DNA of 64,000 nucleotides from Dyadobacter bucti (GTDB lineage Bacteria; Bacteroidota; Bacteroidia; Cytophagales; Spirosomataceae). Shown piece by piece: positions 35,850 through 44,836 of the stretch. Every line of letters begins with the position of its first letter. Within the stretch, counting starts at the first letter, position 1. The position numbers and the translations under genes were made by a program. The stretch covers positions 186,001 to 250,000 of the forward strand of contig NZ_SWFP01000007.1 of the NCBI RefSeq assembly GCF_005869225.1, written 5' to 3'. A model generated the notes under the pieces. That model did not search any database. It was not told the DNA's origin and worked only from the letters and a program-made list of their open reading frames with translations.

Positions 35850-35899
35850 ATATCATAAAAAAATGCCCGGAAAAAACACCGGGCATTTTTTTATGATAT
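35850..35899. terminator. Strong bidirectional terminator between the AAA ATPase and recA
   Basis: A perfect 21-base inverted repeat runs from 35850-35870 to 35879-35899, with GC core ATGCCCGG/CCGGGCAT, a run of seven A on one side and seven T on the other, and an 8-base loop. It lies between convergent genes and can end both transcripts. Confidence 0.92.
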
Positions 35900-35912
35900 T
35901 GAAGAACTCACT

Positions 35913-36980
35913 TTAAAGCGGAGCACCTTCGTCAGCGACATTAGGTTCACTGGTGTCGATCAGAGAATCGGGCTCATTATTGACTTTTGCACGAACTTTC
36001 GCCTCCAGTTCATCCATCAATTCAGGATTGTCCTTAATAAGCGCTTTTACTGCATCACGGCCCTGTCCAAGACGGTTTCCGTCATAACTGAACCAAGAAC
36101 CTGCCTTCTTTACAATATCTAGTTCTACGGCAAGGTCAATGATCTCTCCTACTTTTGAGATTCCCTCTCCGTACATGATGTCGAATTCAACCACCTTAAA
36201 AGGAGGAGCGACTTTATTTTTAACCACCTTAACCCTGGTACGGTTTCCCAGGATCGCGTCAGCGCTCTCTTTGATCTGCCCCACGCGGCGGATATCCAGA
36301 CGAACCGAAGCATAATATTTCAATGCATTACCACCAGTTGTCGTTTCAGGATTTCCAAACATTACGCCGATTTTCTCACGAAGCTGGTTGATGAAGATAC
36401 AGCAGCATCCTGTTTTGTTAATTACACCGGTCAGCTTTCGCAAAGCCTGCGACATCAACCTGGCCTGCAGACCCATTTTACTGTCTCCCATTTCACCTTC
36501 GAGCTCCGCACGCGGAACAAGTGCGGCTACTGAGTCGATCACAATAATATCTACGGCACCGCTACTGATCAGATGTTCGGCGATTTCAAGTGCCTGCTCA
36601 CCGCTGTCCGGCTGTGAAATCAATAGATTACTTGTATCTATCCCTAATTTCTCGGCATAAGAACGGTCAAAAGCATGCTCAGCGTCAATAAATGCGGCAA
36701 GTCCGCCTTTCTTCTGCGCCTCGGCGATGCAGTGCATTGATAAAGTCGTTTTACCCGAAGATTCAGGACCATATATTTCGACAACACGACCGCGGGGAAC
36801 ACCTCCTACACCTAATGCCAGATCCAGCCCCAAAGAACCCGTAGAAATCACGGGAATATCCAAAACCTTGGTATCGCTCAGGCGCATTACTGTACCTTTC
36901 CCATAAGCCTTGTCCAATTTTTCCAGAGTGGTCTGTAATGCTTTTAGTTTGTTGTCTTTATCTGTGCTAGTTTGTGCCAT
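35913..36980 (-). CDS. recA: Recombinase RecA
   Basis: A 355-residue RecA from [15 protein letters not shown]; an ATG four codons upstream (36992) is in frame but less typical. Walker A is G71-P-E-S-S-G-K-T78, followed by the usual I-D-A-E-H-A-F-D and loop L2 region ([13 protein letters not shown]). It forms the filament for homologous recombination and SOS signalling. Length is normal. It is monocistronic: its own promoter candidate lies upstream and the strong terminator follows. Confidence 0.98.
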   Translation of the reverse strand: MAQTSTDKDNKLKALQTTLEKLDKAYGKGTVMRLSDTKVLDIPVISTGSLGLDLALGVGGVPRGRVVEIYGPESSGKTTLSMHCIAEAQKKGGLAAFIDAEHAFDRSYAEKLGIDTSNLLISQPDSGEQALEIAEHLISSGAVDIIVIDSVAALVPRAELEGEMGDSKMGLQARLMSQALRKLTGVINKTGCCCIFINQLREKIGVMFGNPETTTGGNALKYYASVRLDIRRVGQIKESADAILGNRTRVKVVKNKVAPPFKVVEFDIMYGEGISKVGEIIDLAVELDIVKKAGSWFSYDGNRLGQGRDAVKALIKDNPELMDELEAKVRAKVNNEPDSLIDTSEPNVADEGAPL

Positions 36981-37066
36981 AAATGGTAACAAGAATTTAG
37001 TTTGTACATAAAAATAGCGGCCTTTGCTTCACAAAAACCGCTGTGTAACTGGTCTTTTCTGAGGTG

Positions 37067-37097
37067 TAAATTTATCAAATCCTGCTCACAAAAGCAA
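37067..37097 (-). promoter_or_regulatory. Candidate recA promoter
   Basis: On the minus strand TTG (37097-37095) is followed after 20 bases by TAAATTTA (37074-37067), one base from the Bacteroidota -7 consensus TAnnTTTG. The predicted start lies about 80 bases before the recA ATG. The gap to the upstream gene is 225 bases, which supports an own promoter. No LexA-type operator was recognised. Confidence 0.3.
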
Positions 37098-37205
37098 CCA
37101 AATTTTCCTTTAAAAATATAATTTTCAGTGACGTTCAGCGCAATCAAAAATCAGCATTGTTCGATGCGTCACACATTAATTATCAAGTGGTTATAATGGC
37201 TTATT

Positions 37206-38690
37206 CTACGGTTTTGCAGGCGCCATTTTCAGCTCGTATACCGAGTCCTTTTTACCCAGATACTGGTCTGCCTCGCGCTGCGACCATTTGTCTTTCAGCA
37301 CCTCGTAAATGTTCGGATAAGCATCATAAGGGATCGGATCAAAGGTTACCTTTTCCGGTAGCACCTTTTTGGTCATTAAATTGACTTTCAAAGCCCTCCC
37401 GATTCTCCCCGCTTCTATGAATGAACAGGATATCAGCATTAAAAATAGTACAATATGGACTGGTGACCTCCGCACTGCCGCCCAAACTTCTTTCCCTGAC
37501 CTGGCAGCAAACGGGTAAAACAGATATATTCCGACAATCAGCAGATAAGGCATCAACCCTCGAAACAGGAAATCGTTCACCTTTCCCATCCGATAAACCG
37601 GAAATACCAGGATAAAAAACAATATTAGCAGATATGGAAAAGGCGGCAACACGTGAGAAGTGAGGTGCCTGAAAACCATATAGGCAAAAAAGAAAATAAC
37701 CAGATTAAGCCCAATGTTAATCATATACTCAACTACACGTGCCGACATGCTGTCGGAAAATTGCCAGACGAAACCTGAAATGGGTGCTTCCTCGTGGGAA
37801 AGAAAGAACAGTAACACCGGGGCACACACTAATACAGGCAGCACCACAGTTTTCCCGACGAAAATCCAGTCAAGTTTCAGGCCTTTCAAAATCCATTTGC
37901 GGATAATCACAATTGCAGCCAGAAGCCCGCTTGTAAACGCAGGGAACACCGCCCACCAGAATGTAAGGGCCACCGGCAAAACAATATGTTCAAGCTCCAT
38001 TTTATTTCTCAGGAGATATACGAACATTCCGCCAATGATGAGTGTAGGGATAACCTGATTGGGCACCCACAGGAGATTTTCGAAATTCGACCATGACTCG
38101 AGACCGAAATCTCCCATTTCGTACATTGTACCCGTGATTTTATAAAAAACCGTTTTGAGAACGTGAGGCGTATCCCCTATTGCCATCGCCAGCAATACGT
38201 ATATGATCTTTTTATTCAACACAATGTACACCCAGGCCATTCCAAGAAAAAAGCCCAGTGCGGTCCAGATAAAAATGATCGGCTCATTGATACTGCCCAG
38301 AAACTTTGAGATCAGCGCCGGAACAACATAATAACCATAATAATAGGAGATAACCGGACCGTCGAGCGGTATCCTGATTGGCCAGTCATACATGAAAAGC
38401 TCATAAAATTTGGTATTGTGGCACCAGTAATCGAACGTCTGGTAGGCGAGCCCTGCAACGCCCGAGACAAACGTGACCAACAAGGCAGTCAATCCTAAAA
38501 CCAGCAGGTCTCTGCCGTTTAAAACAGTCCCTGAAACAAAATCCTTGCTTCTGAGTACATCTGCGAAAATGACCAGCAACACCGCAATACCCGGGATTGC
38601 AACAGGCAAATTCATCCAGAAAAAAAAGAAAATTAAATTGGGCAGAAGCAGGTAGCCCAGACTGATACTTCTTAGGAGTTTAATATTCAT
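37206..38690 (-). CDS. Polytopic membrane protein of unknown function
   Basis: A 494-residue protein from the ATG at 38690 (MNIKLLRSISLGYLLLPNLIFFFFWMN), with about 11-12 hydrophobic segments and a C-terminal soluble tail ending K-K-D-S-V-Y-E-L-K-M-A-P-A-K-P. Loop features W-C-H-N-T-K-F-Y-E and W-P-I-R-I-P-L-D-G-P-V-I-S-Y-Y-Y-G-Y-Y resemble the first extracytoplasmic loops of GT-C-type glycosyltransferases, though no acidic DxD motif is clear. A role in surface glycan or lipid-linked sugar transfer is a guess. The 240 bases upstream have no gene I can support. Confidence 0.7.
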   Translation of the reverse strand: MNIKLLRSISLGYLLLPNLIFFFFWMNLPVAIPGIAVLLVIFADVLRSKDFVSGTVLNGRDLLVLGLTALLVTFVSGVAGLAYQTFDYWCHNTKFYELFMYDWPIRIPLDGPVISYYYGYYVVPALISKFLGSINEPIIFIWTALGFFLGMAWVYIVLNKKIIYVLLAMAIGDTPHVLKTVFYKITGTMYEMGDFGLESWSNFENLLWVPNQVIPTLIIGGMFVYLLRNKMELEHIVLPVALTFWWAVFPAFTSGLLAAIVIIRKWILKGLKLDWIFVGKTVVLPVLVCAPVLLFFLSHEEAPISGFVWQFSDSMSARVVEYMINIGLNLVIFFFAYMVFRHLTSHVLPPFPYLLILFFILVFPVYRMGKVNDFLFRGLMPYLLIVGIYLFYPFAARSGKEVWAAVRRSPVHIVLFLMLISCSFIEAGRIGRALKVNLMTKKVLPEKVTFDPIPYDAYPNIYEVLKDKWSQREADQYLGKKDSVYELKMAPAKP

Positions 38691-38930
38691 CAATTCAAAA
38701 TGCTGATAGATACACAAATGTACCCCTTTGTCGATGTTAATCTAAAAATTGAACCCCTGGTTTATATCCGAAGGAGTTATCCCGGAGCAAATATCTCTTA
38801 CGTTTGATCAGAAATCCACTGATTACCACAAAGAGTATCTGCTTTTATATAAATTTGTCAAAAGTAAAATCCAGTCGCTTGTCCGGCCATTTTTTACACA
38901 CTTGTTTTCTCCAATATTGATTACTGTTCT

Positions 38931-39968
38931 GTGATAAAAAAAATATCTTTTGCCATTATCCTCTTATTGGCAGTTGCCGGAATTTATTACAGAGATCTTA
39001 TCAGTTACGGCTGGATGCAGGCAAGCGGCCAAGTAAAAATGCTGCTCAATGTCGTAGATGTAGACGATGTGATGCAGGATCCCACATTTCCCGATTCCCT
39101 GAAAGCCCGCATCCGACTGATTGAGGAGATTAAGCAGTTTGGCGTGGATTCATTGGGTTTGACCCCTTCCGAAAACTACACTACCTTTTACGACCAGCAC
39201 GAAAAACCTCTGATTTGGCTCATTACCGCCTCTCCAAGATATGAAATAAAGCCTTACAAATGGTCATTCCCGATCATCGGTGAATTTCCTTACAAGGGAT
39301 TTTTTGATTCCACGCGCGCCGTTACCGAAGAGAAAGAATTGATAAAAAAGGGACTCGATACCGATATTGGCGACGTTTCGGCATGGTCAACACTGGGTTA
39401 TCTCAAAGATCCGATCTTGTCCAGTATGCTAAAAAGAAAAGAAGGCAGCCTTGCAAATCTGATACTGCATGAACTCACGCATGGTACACTTTTTGTTAAA
39501 AATGACCTGGAACTCAATGAAAATCTCGCCAGTTTTGTAGGCGACCAGGGTGCAATCCGGTTTCTAAAACAGAAATACGGTCTGGAGTCGCCTGAATTAC
39601 GTACCTACGAGTATTCCAAAAAGTATAACGACGCCTATTCGAAGCACATGCTCAGGGGCATAGCCAGGCTGGACAGCCTTTATGATTCTTTCGGGCCGGA
39701 CCAGAAGCCCGATGTAAGGAAGGATAAATTGAAAAAAAATATGATTTTAAGTATACTTAACGATACTGACACACTTCTTTCGGGTAAGCGCACGTTTACA
39801 AACAAAAATCGATGGCCCGATAACAAGCTCCCAAACAATGCCTACTTTATTAGTTATCAGACCTATAAATCCAGGCAGAATATTTTTCTGAATGAATTCG
39901 AAAATAAGTTTGGGGGAAATTTTAAGAGATATCTGGCATATCTGAAAGAAAAATACCCCTCCCTGTAA
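38931..39968 (+). CDS. Predicted aminopeptidase (Pfam Aminopep family)
   Basis: A 345-residue metallopeptidase read from a GTG at 38931. The N-terminal signal/anchor helix (about 3-18) is followed by Y-G-W-M-Q-A-S-G-Q-V-K-M-L, a signature of the family, and the zinc motif H180-E-L-T-H184 with a downstream N-E-N-L-A-S-F-V-G that supplies the third ligand. It probably acts in the periplasm. The DUF3108 gene follows after 15 bases. The GTG start is accepted because no in-frame ATG precedes the signal sequence. Confidence 0.85.
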   Translation: MIKKISFAIILLLAVAGIYYRDLISYGWMQASGQVKMLLNVVDVDDVMQDPTFPDSLKARIRLIEEIKQFGVDSLGLTPSENYTTFYDQHEKPLIWLITASPRYEIKPYKWSFPIIGEFPYKGFFDSTRAVTEEKELIKKGLDTDIGDVSAWSTLGYLKDPILSSMLKRKEGSLANLILHELTHGTLFVKNDLELNENLASFVGDQGAIRFLKQKYGLESPELRTYEYSKKYNDAYSKHMLRGIARLDSLYDSFGPDQKPDVRKDKLKKNMILSILNDTDTLLSGKRTFTNKNRWPDNKLPNNAYFISYQTYKSRQNIFLNEFENKFGGNFKRYLAYLKEKYPSL

Positions 39969-39983
39969 TATCAATCTTTTAGC

Positions 39984-40778
39984 ATGAAGAAATCACACAT
40001 ATCAGTTTTAGCCATTTCGATCTTAGTACTATTCTTTTCTTTCCGGCAATTTGAACAAAACCGAGTAATACCCAACTCTAGCTTCGGAATAGGTGAAAGA
40101 GTTGATTACAGAGTACATTACGGTTTTATCAATGCAGCAGAGGCCAAAGTTGAAATAGCAAAATCTGTCTCCATCATCAATAACAGGCCATGTTTTAAGG
40201 TAAATGTAACAGGACGGACAGTGGGGGCCTTCGACCTGATCTCACGTGTACGGGACACCTGGCGCTCATATATAGACACTTCCGCTATCTTACCGCATGT
40301 CTTTGAAAGACAGATCCAGGAAAACAGGTACAGAAAAGATGAAAAGATTGTTTTCAACCATGCCAAAGACCAGGCAGTTTCCAGCGTAAAGAATGAGACC
40401 AAGACCTACAATGTCCCAAACGACATTCACGATATCATCAGCGGTTATTTTTTTCTGAGAACATTGGATTTCGAGAAAATAGCAGAAGGCGCAATTATAG
40501 AGGTTCCTACGTTTTTTGGGGGTGATGTTTATAAACTACGTGTCCGGTACGTTGGGAAAGATGTGATCAAAACCAAGTTCGGAAAAGCCCGCGTGATCCG
40601 CCTGAACCCGTTAATGCCCAATAATAAGTTTTTCAAAGATGAGGGTTCGATGAGGCTTTGGGTTTCTGATGATTCTAACAAAATACCCCTGAAAGTACAG
40701 GTTGACCTTGCGATCGGATCGCTTGAGATGGATGTAAAATCGTATAAGGGGCTACGAAAGGATATTACCTGGTTTTAA
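39984..40778 (+). CDS. DUF3108 domain protein, exported
   Basis: A 264-residue protein with an N-terminal signal (about 4-22) and a DUF3108 domain: G-E-R-V-D-Y-R-V-H-Y-G-F-I-N-A-A-E-A near the start, Y-R-K-D-E-K-I-V-F in the middle, and L-W-V-S-D-D near the end. The fold is a lipoprotein-carrier-like beta structure in the periplasm. Its function is unknown; it is probably in an operon with the aminopeptidase. Its 3' end overlaps the convergent FemAB-like gene by 27 bases. Confidence 0.85.
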   Translation: MKKSHISVLAISILVLFFSFRQFEQNRVIPNSSFGIGERVDYRVHYGFINAAEAKVEIAKSVSIINNRPCFKVNVTGRTVGAFDLISRVRDTWRSYIDTSAILPHVFERQIQENRYRKDEKIVFNHAKDQAVSSVKNETKTYNVPNDIHDIISGYFFLRTLDFEKIAEGAIIEVPTFFGGDVYKLRVRYVGKDVIKTKFGKARVIRLNPLMPNNKFFKDEGSMRLWVSDDSNKIPLKVQVDLAIGSLEMDVKSYKGLRKDITWF

Positions 40779-41744
40779 GAAAAATGCCCTTTTCATTTCC
40801 TGGATCTGTTTTAGCGGAAAGGGAAGGCCATTTTTCCGGATACTGAAATAATCGGTCTTTTCACTGCCAAAACTGCCGTAGAATGCGGCAATCGGCTCTA
40901 TGTCAGGGCTTTCAAAATCAAAAATCAACGACTTTTCGGCATGAAGTCTAAAATAATGATCCAGCACGGCTGTTCTTGCATTTCCGGATCTCCCTTCATC
41001 GTCTGCCGAGTTAAAAATATAAATTACCTTTTCACCGCTTTTAACCAGCAGTACTCCGGCGTGAACCCTTCCATGATGGCATGCGTACCAAAGTTCTGCA
41101 TTACCTCTCCGTGACAGGCAGCTGAAAATATCCTGCAACGTTCTGTAAGCGTTTGCGTTGACGCCTCCCGGAATCTTCCCCGCATGATTTACTTCAAATA
41201 GCCTGATCAGCGGTCCGATATCGAGTCTTTCCTGAATAACCCAGCTGAGTCGCCTGCTGCGATCAAGGTTTTTCTTGCGGTCTTTTGAATATTTATTAAC
41301 GATATCATCGTATCCTTTGCCCAGCCTGAGCCAGTATGTCCGCTTTTGGACAAATTCAAACTCAGTGAAATCCGATCTCAGCTTTTCCAGTAATCCGAAA
41401 TTTTCGGGGTTGAACTGGTAGCACGAAATGTAGGAAAAATGCCCCCATAATGACCTCATGAATGCTTCAACCTGGTCGGATGTGAGCACATCAATTGAAA
41501 ACAAACCTAAAAACTGACAAAATAATGGCTGGTATACTACGGTCTTACCAAAGCGCTTTTTAACGGGCAGCGGCATTACAACCACAAAGTTCTGCACCGA
41601 CGGCCAAACAATGGCTTTCCAGTCTTCACAGACTATATCCAGGTAAAAGCTGTAAGCATAGATTACAGATTGCTGAGATCGCCGGATATGGGTATCCCAG
41701 CGCTGATTTGAAATTTGCGAACGATTAATGAGGACAGGGGTCAT
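40752..41744 (-). CDS. FemAB/GNAT-like acyltransferase
   Basis: A 330-residue protein with a GNAT-type domain in its second half (about 160-300), including K-D-R-K-K-N-L-D-R-S-R, then A-E-L-W-Y-A-C-H-H-G-R-V-H-A-G-V-L-L-V and a C-terminal F-Y-G-S-F-G. This arrangement resembles FemAB- and BioF2-like acetyltransferases that add amino acids or acyl groups to cell-wall or surface substrates. The true substrate is unknown. The dnaA gene ends upstream after a 45-base gap on the same strand. Confidence 0.7.
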   Translation of the reverse strand: MTPVLINRSQISNQRWDTHIRRSQQSVIYAYSFYLDIVCEDWKAIVWPSVQNFVVVMPLPVKKRFGKTVVYQPLFCQFLGLFSIDVLTSDQVEAFMRSLWGHFSYISCYQFNPENFGLLEKLRSDFTEFEFVQKRTYWLRLGKGYDDIVNKYSKDRKKNLDRSRRLSWVIQERLDIGPLIRLFEVNHAGKIPGGVNANAYRTLQDIFSCLSRRGNAELWYACHHGRVHAGVLLVKSGEKVIYIFNSADDEGRSGNARTAVLDHYFRLHAEKSLIFDFESPDIEPIAAFYGSFGSEKTDYFSIRKNGLPFPLKQIQEMKRAFFLKPGNILS

Positions 41745-41789
41745 CGGAGCAGGGTTAGAAGTGAATCTATTACCCTTTAGACGCCTTTT

Positions 41790-43217
41790 TTATTTAAAGT
41801 AACTGCGGAGCTTTTGTAATGTTTCTTCCACGTCCGGCGTTTCGCCCATTAAAAGATTGATGCTCTGGACAGAATGGATCACTGTACTGTGGTCGCGGCC
41901 TCCAAAATGATAGCCTATGGATTTGAGCGGAAGGTCCGTATATTCCTTGGCAAGATACATGGCAAGCTGGCGAGGATAAACCACTTCTTTTTTGCGGCTT
42001 TTGCTTTTCAGATCGGCAATGGTTACCTGAAAATAGTCAGCTATTACCTCCTGGATCGTATCTATCGTCACTTCCTTATCGGCATTCATGACGATATTCC
42101 GCAGCGTATTTTTTGCGAGTTCCACATCGATTTCCCGGCGGGTCAGCGATGCCTGGGCCATCAGCGAGACAATTACACCTTCAAGCTCACGAACATTGGA
42201 ATTGACACTATGCGCGATATATTCGATCACATCATAATCGATAGATATCCCTTCGGACTGGATTTTCTTCTGGATAATCGCAATACGTGTTTCAAAGTCA
42301 GGAGTCTGAAGATCAGCTGTAAGCCCCCATTTGAACCTGGACAATAAACGGTCCTGCAATCCCTGCAATTCCCGGGGCGGACGGTCACTTGTCATGATGA
42401 TCTGCTTGCCAAGCTGGTGCAGGTGATTGAATATATGGAAAAATGTATCCTGCGTTTTTTCTTTGCCTGACAAAAACTGCACATCATCAATAGCCAGGAC
42501 ATCCACCTTCATATAGAAATCGGTAAAATCCTGTAAAGTATTGTTTCTGATTGAGTTAATGAACTGATTAGTGAACTTTTCGGAAGAAACATAAAGTACC
42601 AGCTTATTTTCATAGTGGTTCATGATGTAATTTCCTATCGCCTGCACAAGATGCGTTTTACCAAGCCCTACGCCCCCATACATCATCAGCGGATTAAAAG
42701 AAGTAAGACCCGGCCGCTGAGCCACGGCAAATCCCGCTGAGCGTGCAAGGCGGTTACAGTCACCTTCAATAAAATTGTCAAATGAATAATTCGGATTCAG
42801 ATAGGTATCCAGGTTCATTGAATCCTGGTCTTTGTCCTTATTGTTGGAGCCAAGCCTCGGATCGGTGGCAAAATTATCCGGTTTTGAATAATTCGGGGAT
42901 TTCTGGGTGGACACATTCATGGTAAGCGGCTGGTGCTTGTCATTTCCTGTGTCAACGATGATCGAATACTCCAGAAGCCCGTCACGTCCGATGGCATAGT
43001 CGAGCGCTTTCCTTAGAAGATTGACATAATTGTCTTCCAGCCACTCATAAAAAAATTGGCTAGGTACCTGGATAGTAAGCACTTTACCATAAAGTTTTAA
43101 TGGTCGGATCGGCTCGAACCATGTCCTGAAACTTTGATCAGGAATGTGCTGCTGGATCACTCTCAGGCACGCATCCCAGATCTGGTCTACTTCTCTATGT
43201 GTGGTAACTCTTTCCAA
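41790..43217 (-). CDS. dnaA: Chromosomal replication initiator DnaA
   Basis: A 475-residue DnaA. Domain I (1-85) interacts with helicase, and a low-complexity linker (about 90-145) follows. The AAA+ domain has Walker A G181-G-V-G-L-G-K-T188 and Walker B I243-D-D-V-Q. The C-terminal DNA-binding domain ends with G439-G-R-D-H-S-T-V446, the DnaA-box-recognition signature. Length is normal. No TTATCCACA-like boxes were seen in the flanking gap, so the origin is not shown to be here. A good TAnnTTTG promoter precedes it. Confidence 0.98.
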   Translation of the reverse strand: MERVTTHREVDQIWDACLRVIQQHIPDQSFRTWFEPIRPLKLYGKVLTIQVPSQFFYEWLEDNYVNLLRKALDYAIGRDGLLEYSIIVDTGNDKHQPLTMNVSTQKSPNYSKPDNFATDPRLGSNNKDKDQDSMNLDTYLNPNYSFDNFIEGDCNRLARSAGFAVAQRPGLTSFNPLMMYGGVGLGKTHLVQAIGNYIMNHYENKLVLYVSSEKFTNQFINSIRNNTLQDFTDFYMKVDVLAIDDVQFLSGKEKTQDTFFHIFNHLHQLGKQIIMTSDRPPRELQGLQDRLLSRFKWGLTADLQTPDFETRIAIIQKKIQSEGISIDYDVIEYIAHSVNSNVRELEGVIVSLMAQASLTRREIDVELAKNTLRNIVMNADKEVTIDTIQEVIADYFQVTIADLKSKSRKKEVVYPRQLAMYLAKEYTDLPLKSIGYHFGGRDHSTVIHSVQSINLLMGETPDVEETLQKLRSYFK

Positions 43218-43258
43218 TGAAGCGGCGGAATTCAGAATATCAAATTTTAAAAGGACGG

Positions 43259-43287
43259 CAAAGATATAAAAATACCTGATCTCTCAA
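43259..43287 (-). promoter_or_regulatory. Candidate dnaA promoter
   Basis: On the minus strand TTG (43287-43285) is followed after 18 bases by TATCTTTG (43266-43259), an exact TAnnTTTG -7 box. The predicted transcript starts about 35 bases before the dnaA ATG at 43217. The spacing is at the short end of the usual range. Confidence 0.45.
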
Positions 43288-43376
43288 GATTAAACCAGGG
43301 TTCAATTTAATACCAATGTAAACGATCTGCAAGCCAGTCGATAAAAAGAGCGGAATAAAATTCAGTTTCAAATTTG

Positions 43377-43384
43377 TAGCTTTG
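43377..43384 (+). promoter_or_regulatory. Candidate mutA -7 promoter box
   Basis: TAGCTTTG is an exact match to the Bacteroidota -7 box. The predicted start is about 30 bases before the mutA ATG at 43423. No convincing TTTG -33 box stands at the right distance, so the call rests on the -7 element and the divergent position opposite dnaA. Confidence 0.35.
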
Positions 43385-43422
43385 TCAGAGGTAATTTCCA
43401 GGGCCCAGGCTCCCAAAAGCAA

Positions 43423-44829
43423 TTGCAGATGACATCCGATCTATTTCCCGAATTTGGCCCGTTTGACAAAAAAGACTGGCAAAAGCAAGCCGAAAAGGAA
43501 TTGAAAGGAAAACCGGATGCACTCCCGGAATGGAAAACGGAAACCGGCGTACAGTTTGAGCATTACTGCACAGCCGACGACCTTGATCCGGAAAGAGTAC
43601 AGGAACTACAGAATTATCAGAAGAAAATCCCGGGCTGGCTCAATATGCCCGTATTGGATTTTACCGATGCCAGGGATACCAATTCCCGTATAATTTCTGC
43701 TCTTACCGGCGGGGCTGATGCTATTTTCCTTAATCTGGCAGACACACCTTTGAGCCGGTGCGAGTTCCCCAAACTGCTCCATTCCGTTCGCCTCAGCGAC
43801 ACGGCCATTTATTTCCACACCACCGAGGACGGCAGTCGACTATTTACCGAAATTTCAAAAAATGCAGGTTATTACCTGAAAGGCGGTGTCGCTTTTGATC
43901 CGTTGGCACACTGGATGACGACAGGAAAGCCCTATGAAGCAGCACTGAAATTGGTTGTGGATTTGCATAACAAAACCAGAAACATGAAGGAATTCCGGCC
44001 GGTGATGGTTGATGGTAGTTGTTATCACAATGCCGGGGCAGACCCTGTGCAAGAACTGGCTTTTGTCATTTCCCATGCGGTTTGCTATATGGACATGCTT
44101 ACCGATGAAGGAATTTCCCCTTTGCCTGCGTTCAATCGTTTCTTGTTCTCGGTGTCGATAGGGCCTGATTACCTGACTCAGATAGCAAAGCTGAGGGCTT
44201 TACGCTTCCTGCTCGGAAAAGTAGCCACTGCTTTTAACCTGCCCGGTGAACTTGCCTCGCCATTTATTCAGGCTAGAACATCATCGTTTTACCACTCCGC
44301 GATATTGCCCCATACTAACATGATCCGAGTTTCTTCGGAAGCTTTGAGCGCGGTGATTGGCGGATGTAATGCCCTTACCGTTGAGCCTTACATCAAAAAC
44401 GCAGATCCGGGTGATTCTTTTCCTCGCCGCATTGCCGGCAATGTATCTTCCTTGCTCAGATATGAAAGTTACCTGGCCCAAGTAGCTGATCCCGCCGCAG
44501 GCTCCTATCTGATGGAAAGTATGTCGTTGAAAATAGCGGACGCTGCCTGGCTTTTATTTTTGGAGATGGAAAAAAAAGGCGGCCTGATACCTTGTTTTAA
44601 AAGTGGTTTTATCCAGGAAAAGCTGGATTTGGCGTACAAACAAAAACTCGCTGACCTGCATAGTGGTCAGGTGATCATTGGTGTGAATAGGTACCAGCTC
44701 AAAACCGATGTAGCGACGACTACTTCAATTAGCGAAACATCAGAGGGAAAAACCTTCGAAGGTTTGAGACTTTTGACAGAAAGAAATTTAGCCACTGCCT
44801 GGCAGTCAGGTCACACAGCTTTTAACTGA
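43423..44829 (+). CDS. mutA: Methylmalonyl-CoA mutase small subunit
   Basis: A 468-residue MutA-type protein, smaller than the catalytic subunit and lacking the B12-binding motif DxHxxG, as expected. It keeps the mutase barrel features T-E-T-G-V-Q-F near the start, [19 protein letters not shown] and D-P-A-A-G-S-Y. It forms a heterodimer with MutB that interconverts succinyl-CoA and methylmalonyl-CoA. The two genes are seven bases apart. In Bacteroidota this serves propionate metabolism. Confidence 0.93.
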   Translation: MQMTSDLFPEFGPFDKKDWQKQAEKELKGKPDALPEWKTETGVQFEHYCTADDLDPERVQELQNYQKKIPGWLNMPVLDFTDARDTNSRIISALTGGADAIFLNLADTPLSRCEFPKLLHSVRLSDTAIYFHTTEDGSRLFTEISKNAGYYLKGGVAFDPLAHWMTTGKPYEAALKLVVDLHNKTRNMKEFRPVMVDGSCYHNAGADPVQELAFVISHAVCYMDMLTDEGISPLPAFNRFLFSVSIGPDYLTQIAKLRALRFLLGKVATAFNLPGELASPFIQARTSSFYHSAILPHTNMIRVSSEALSAVIGGCNALTVEPYIKNADPGDSFPRRIAGNVSSLLRYESYLAQVADPAAGSYLMESMSLKIADAAWLLFLEMEKKGGLIPCFKSGFIQEKLDLAYKQKLADLHSGQVIIGVNRYQLKTDVATTTSISETSEGKTFEGLRLLTERNLATAWQSGHTAFN

Positions 44830-44836
44830 TCGTCCG

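Noticed and set aside
38749-38934. 61-codon ORF ending on the aminopeptidase GTG
   Set aside because: Start and composition are unconvincing and no domain is visible; the stop-start overlap (GTGA) alone is weak support.
43218-43422. Replication origin beside dnaA
   Set aside because: No TTATCCACA-like boxes or AT-rich unwinding repeat seen; only divergent promoters are supported.
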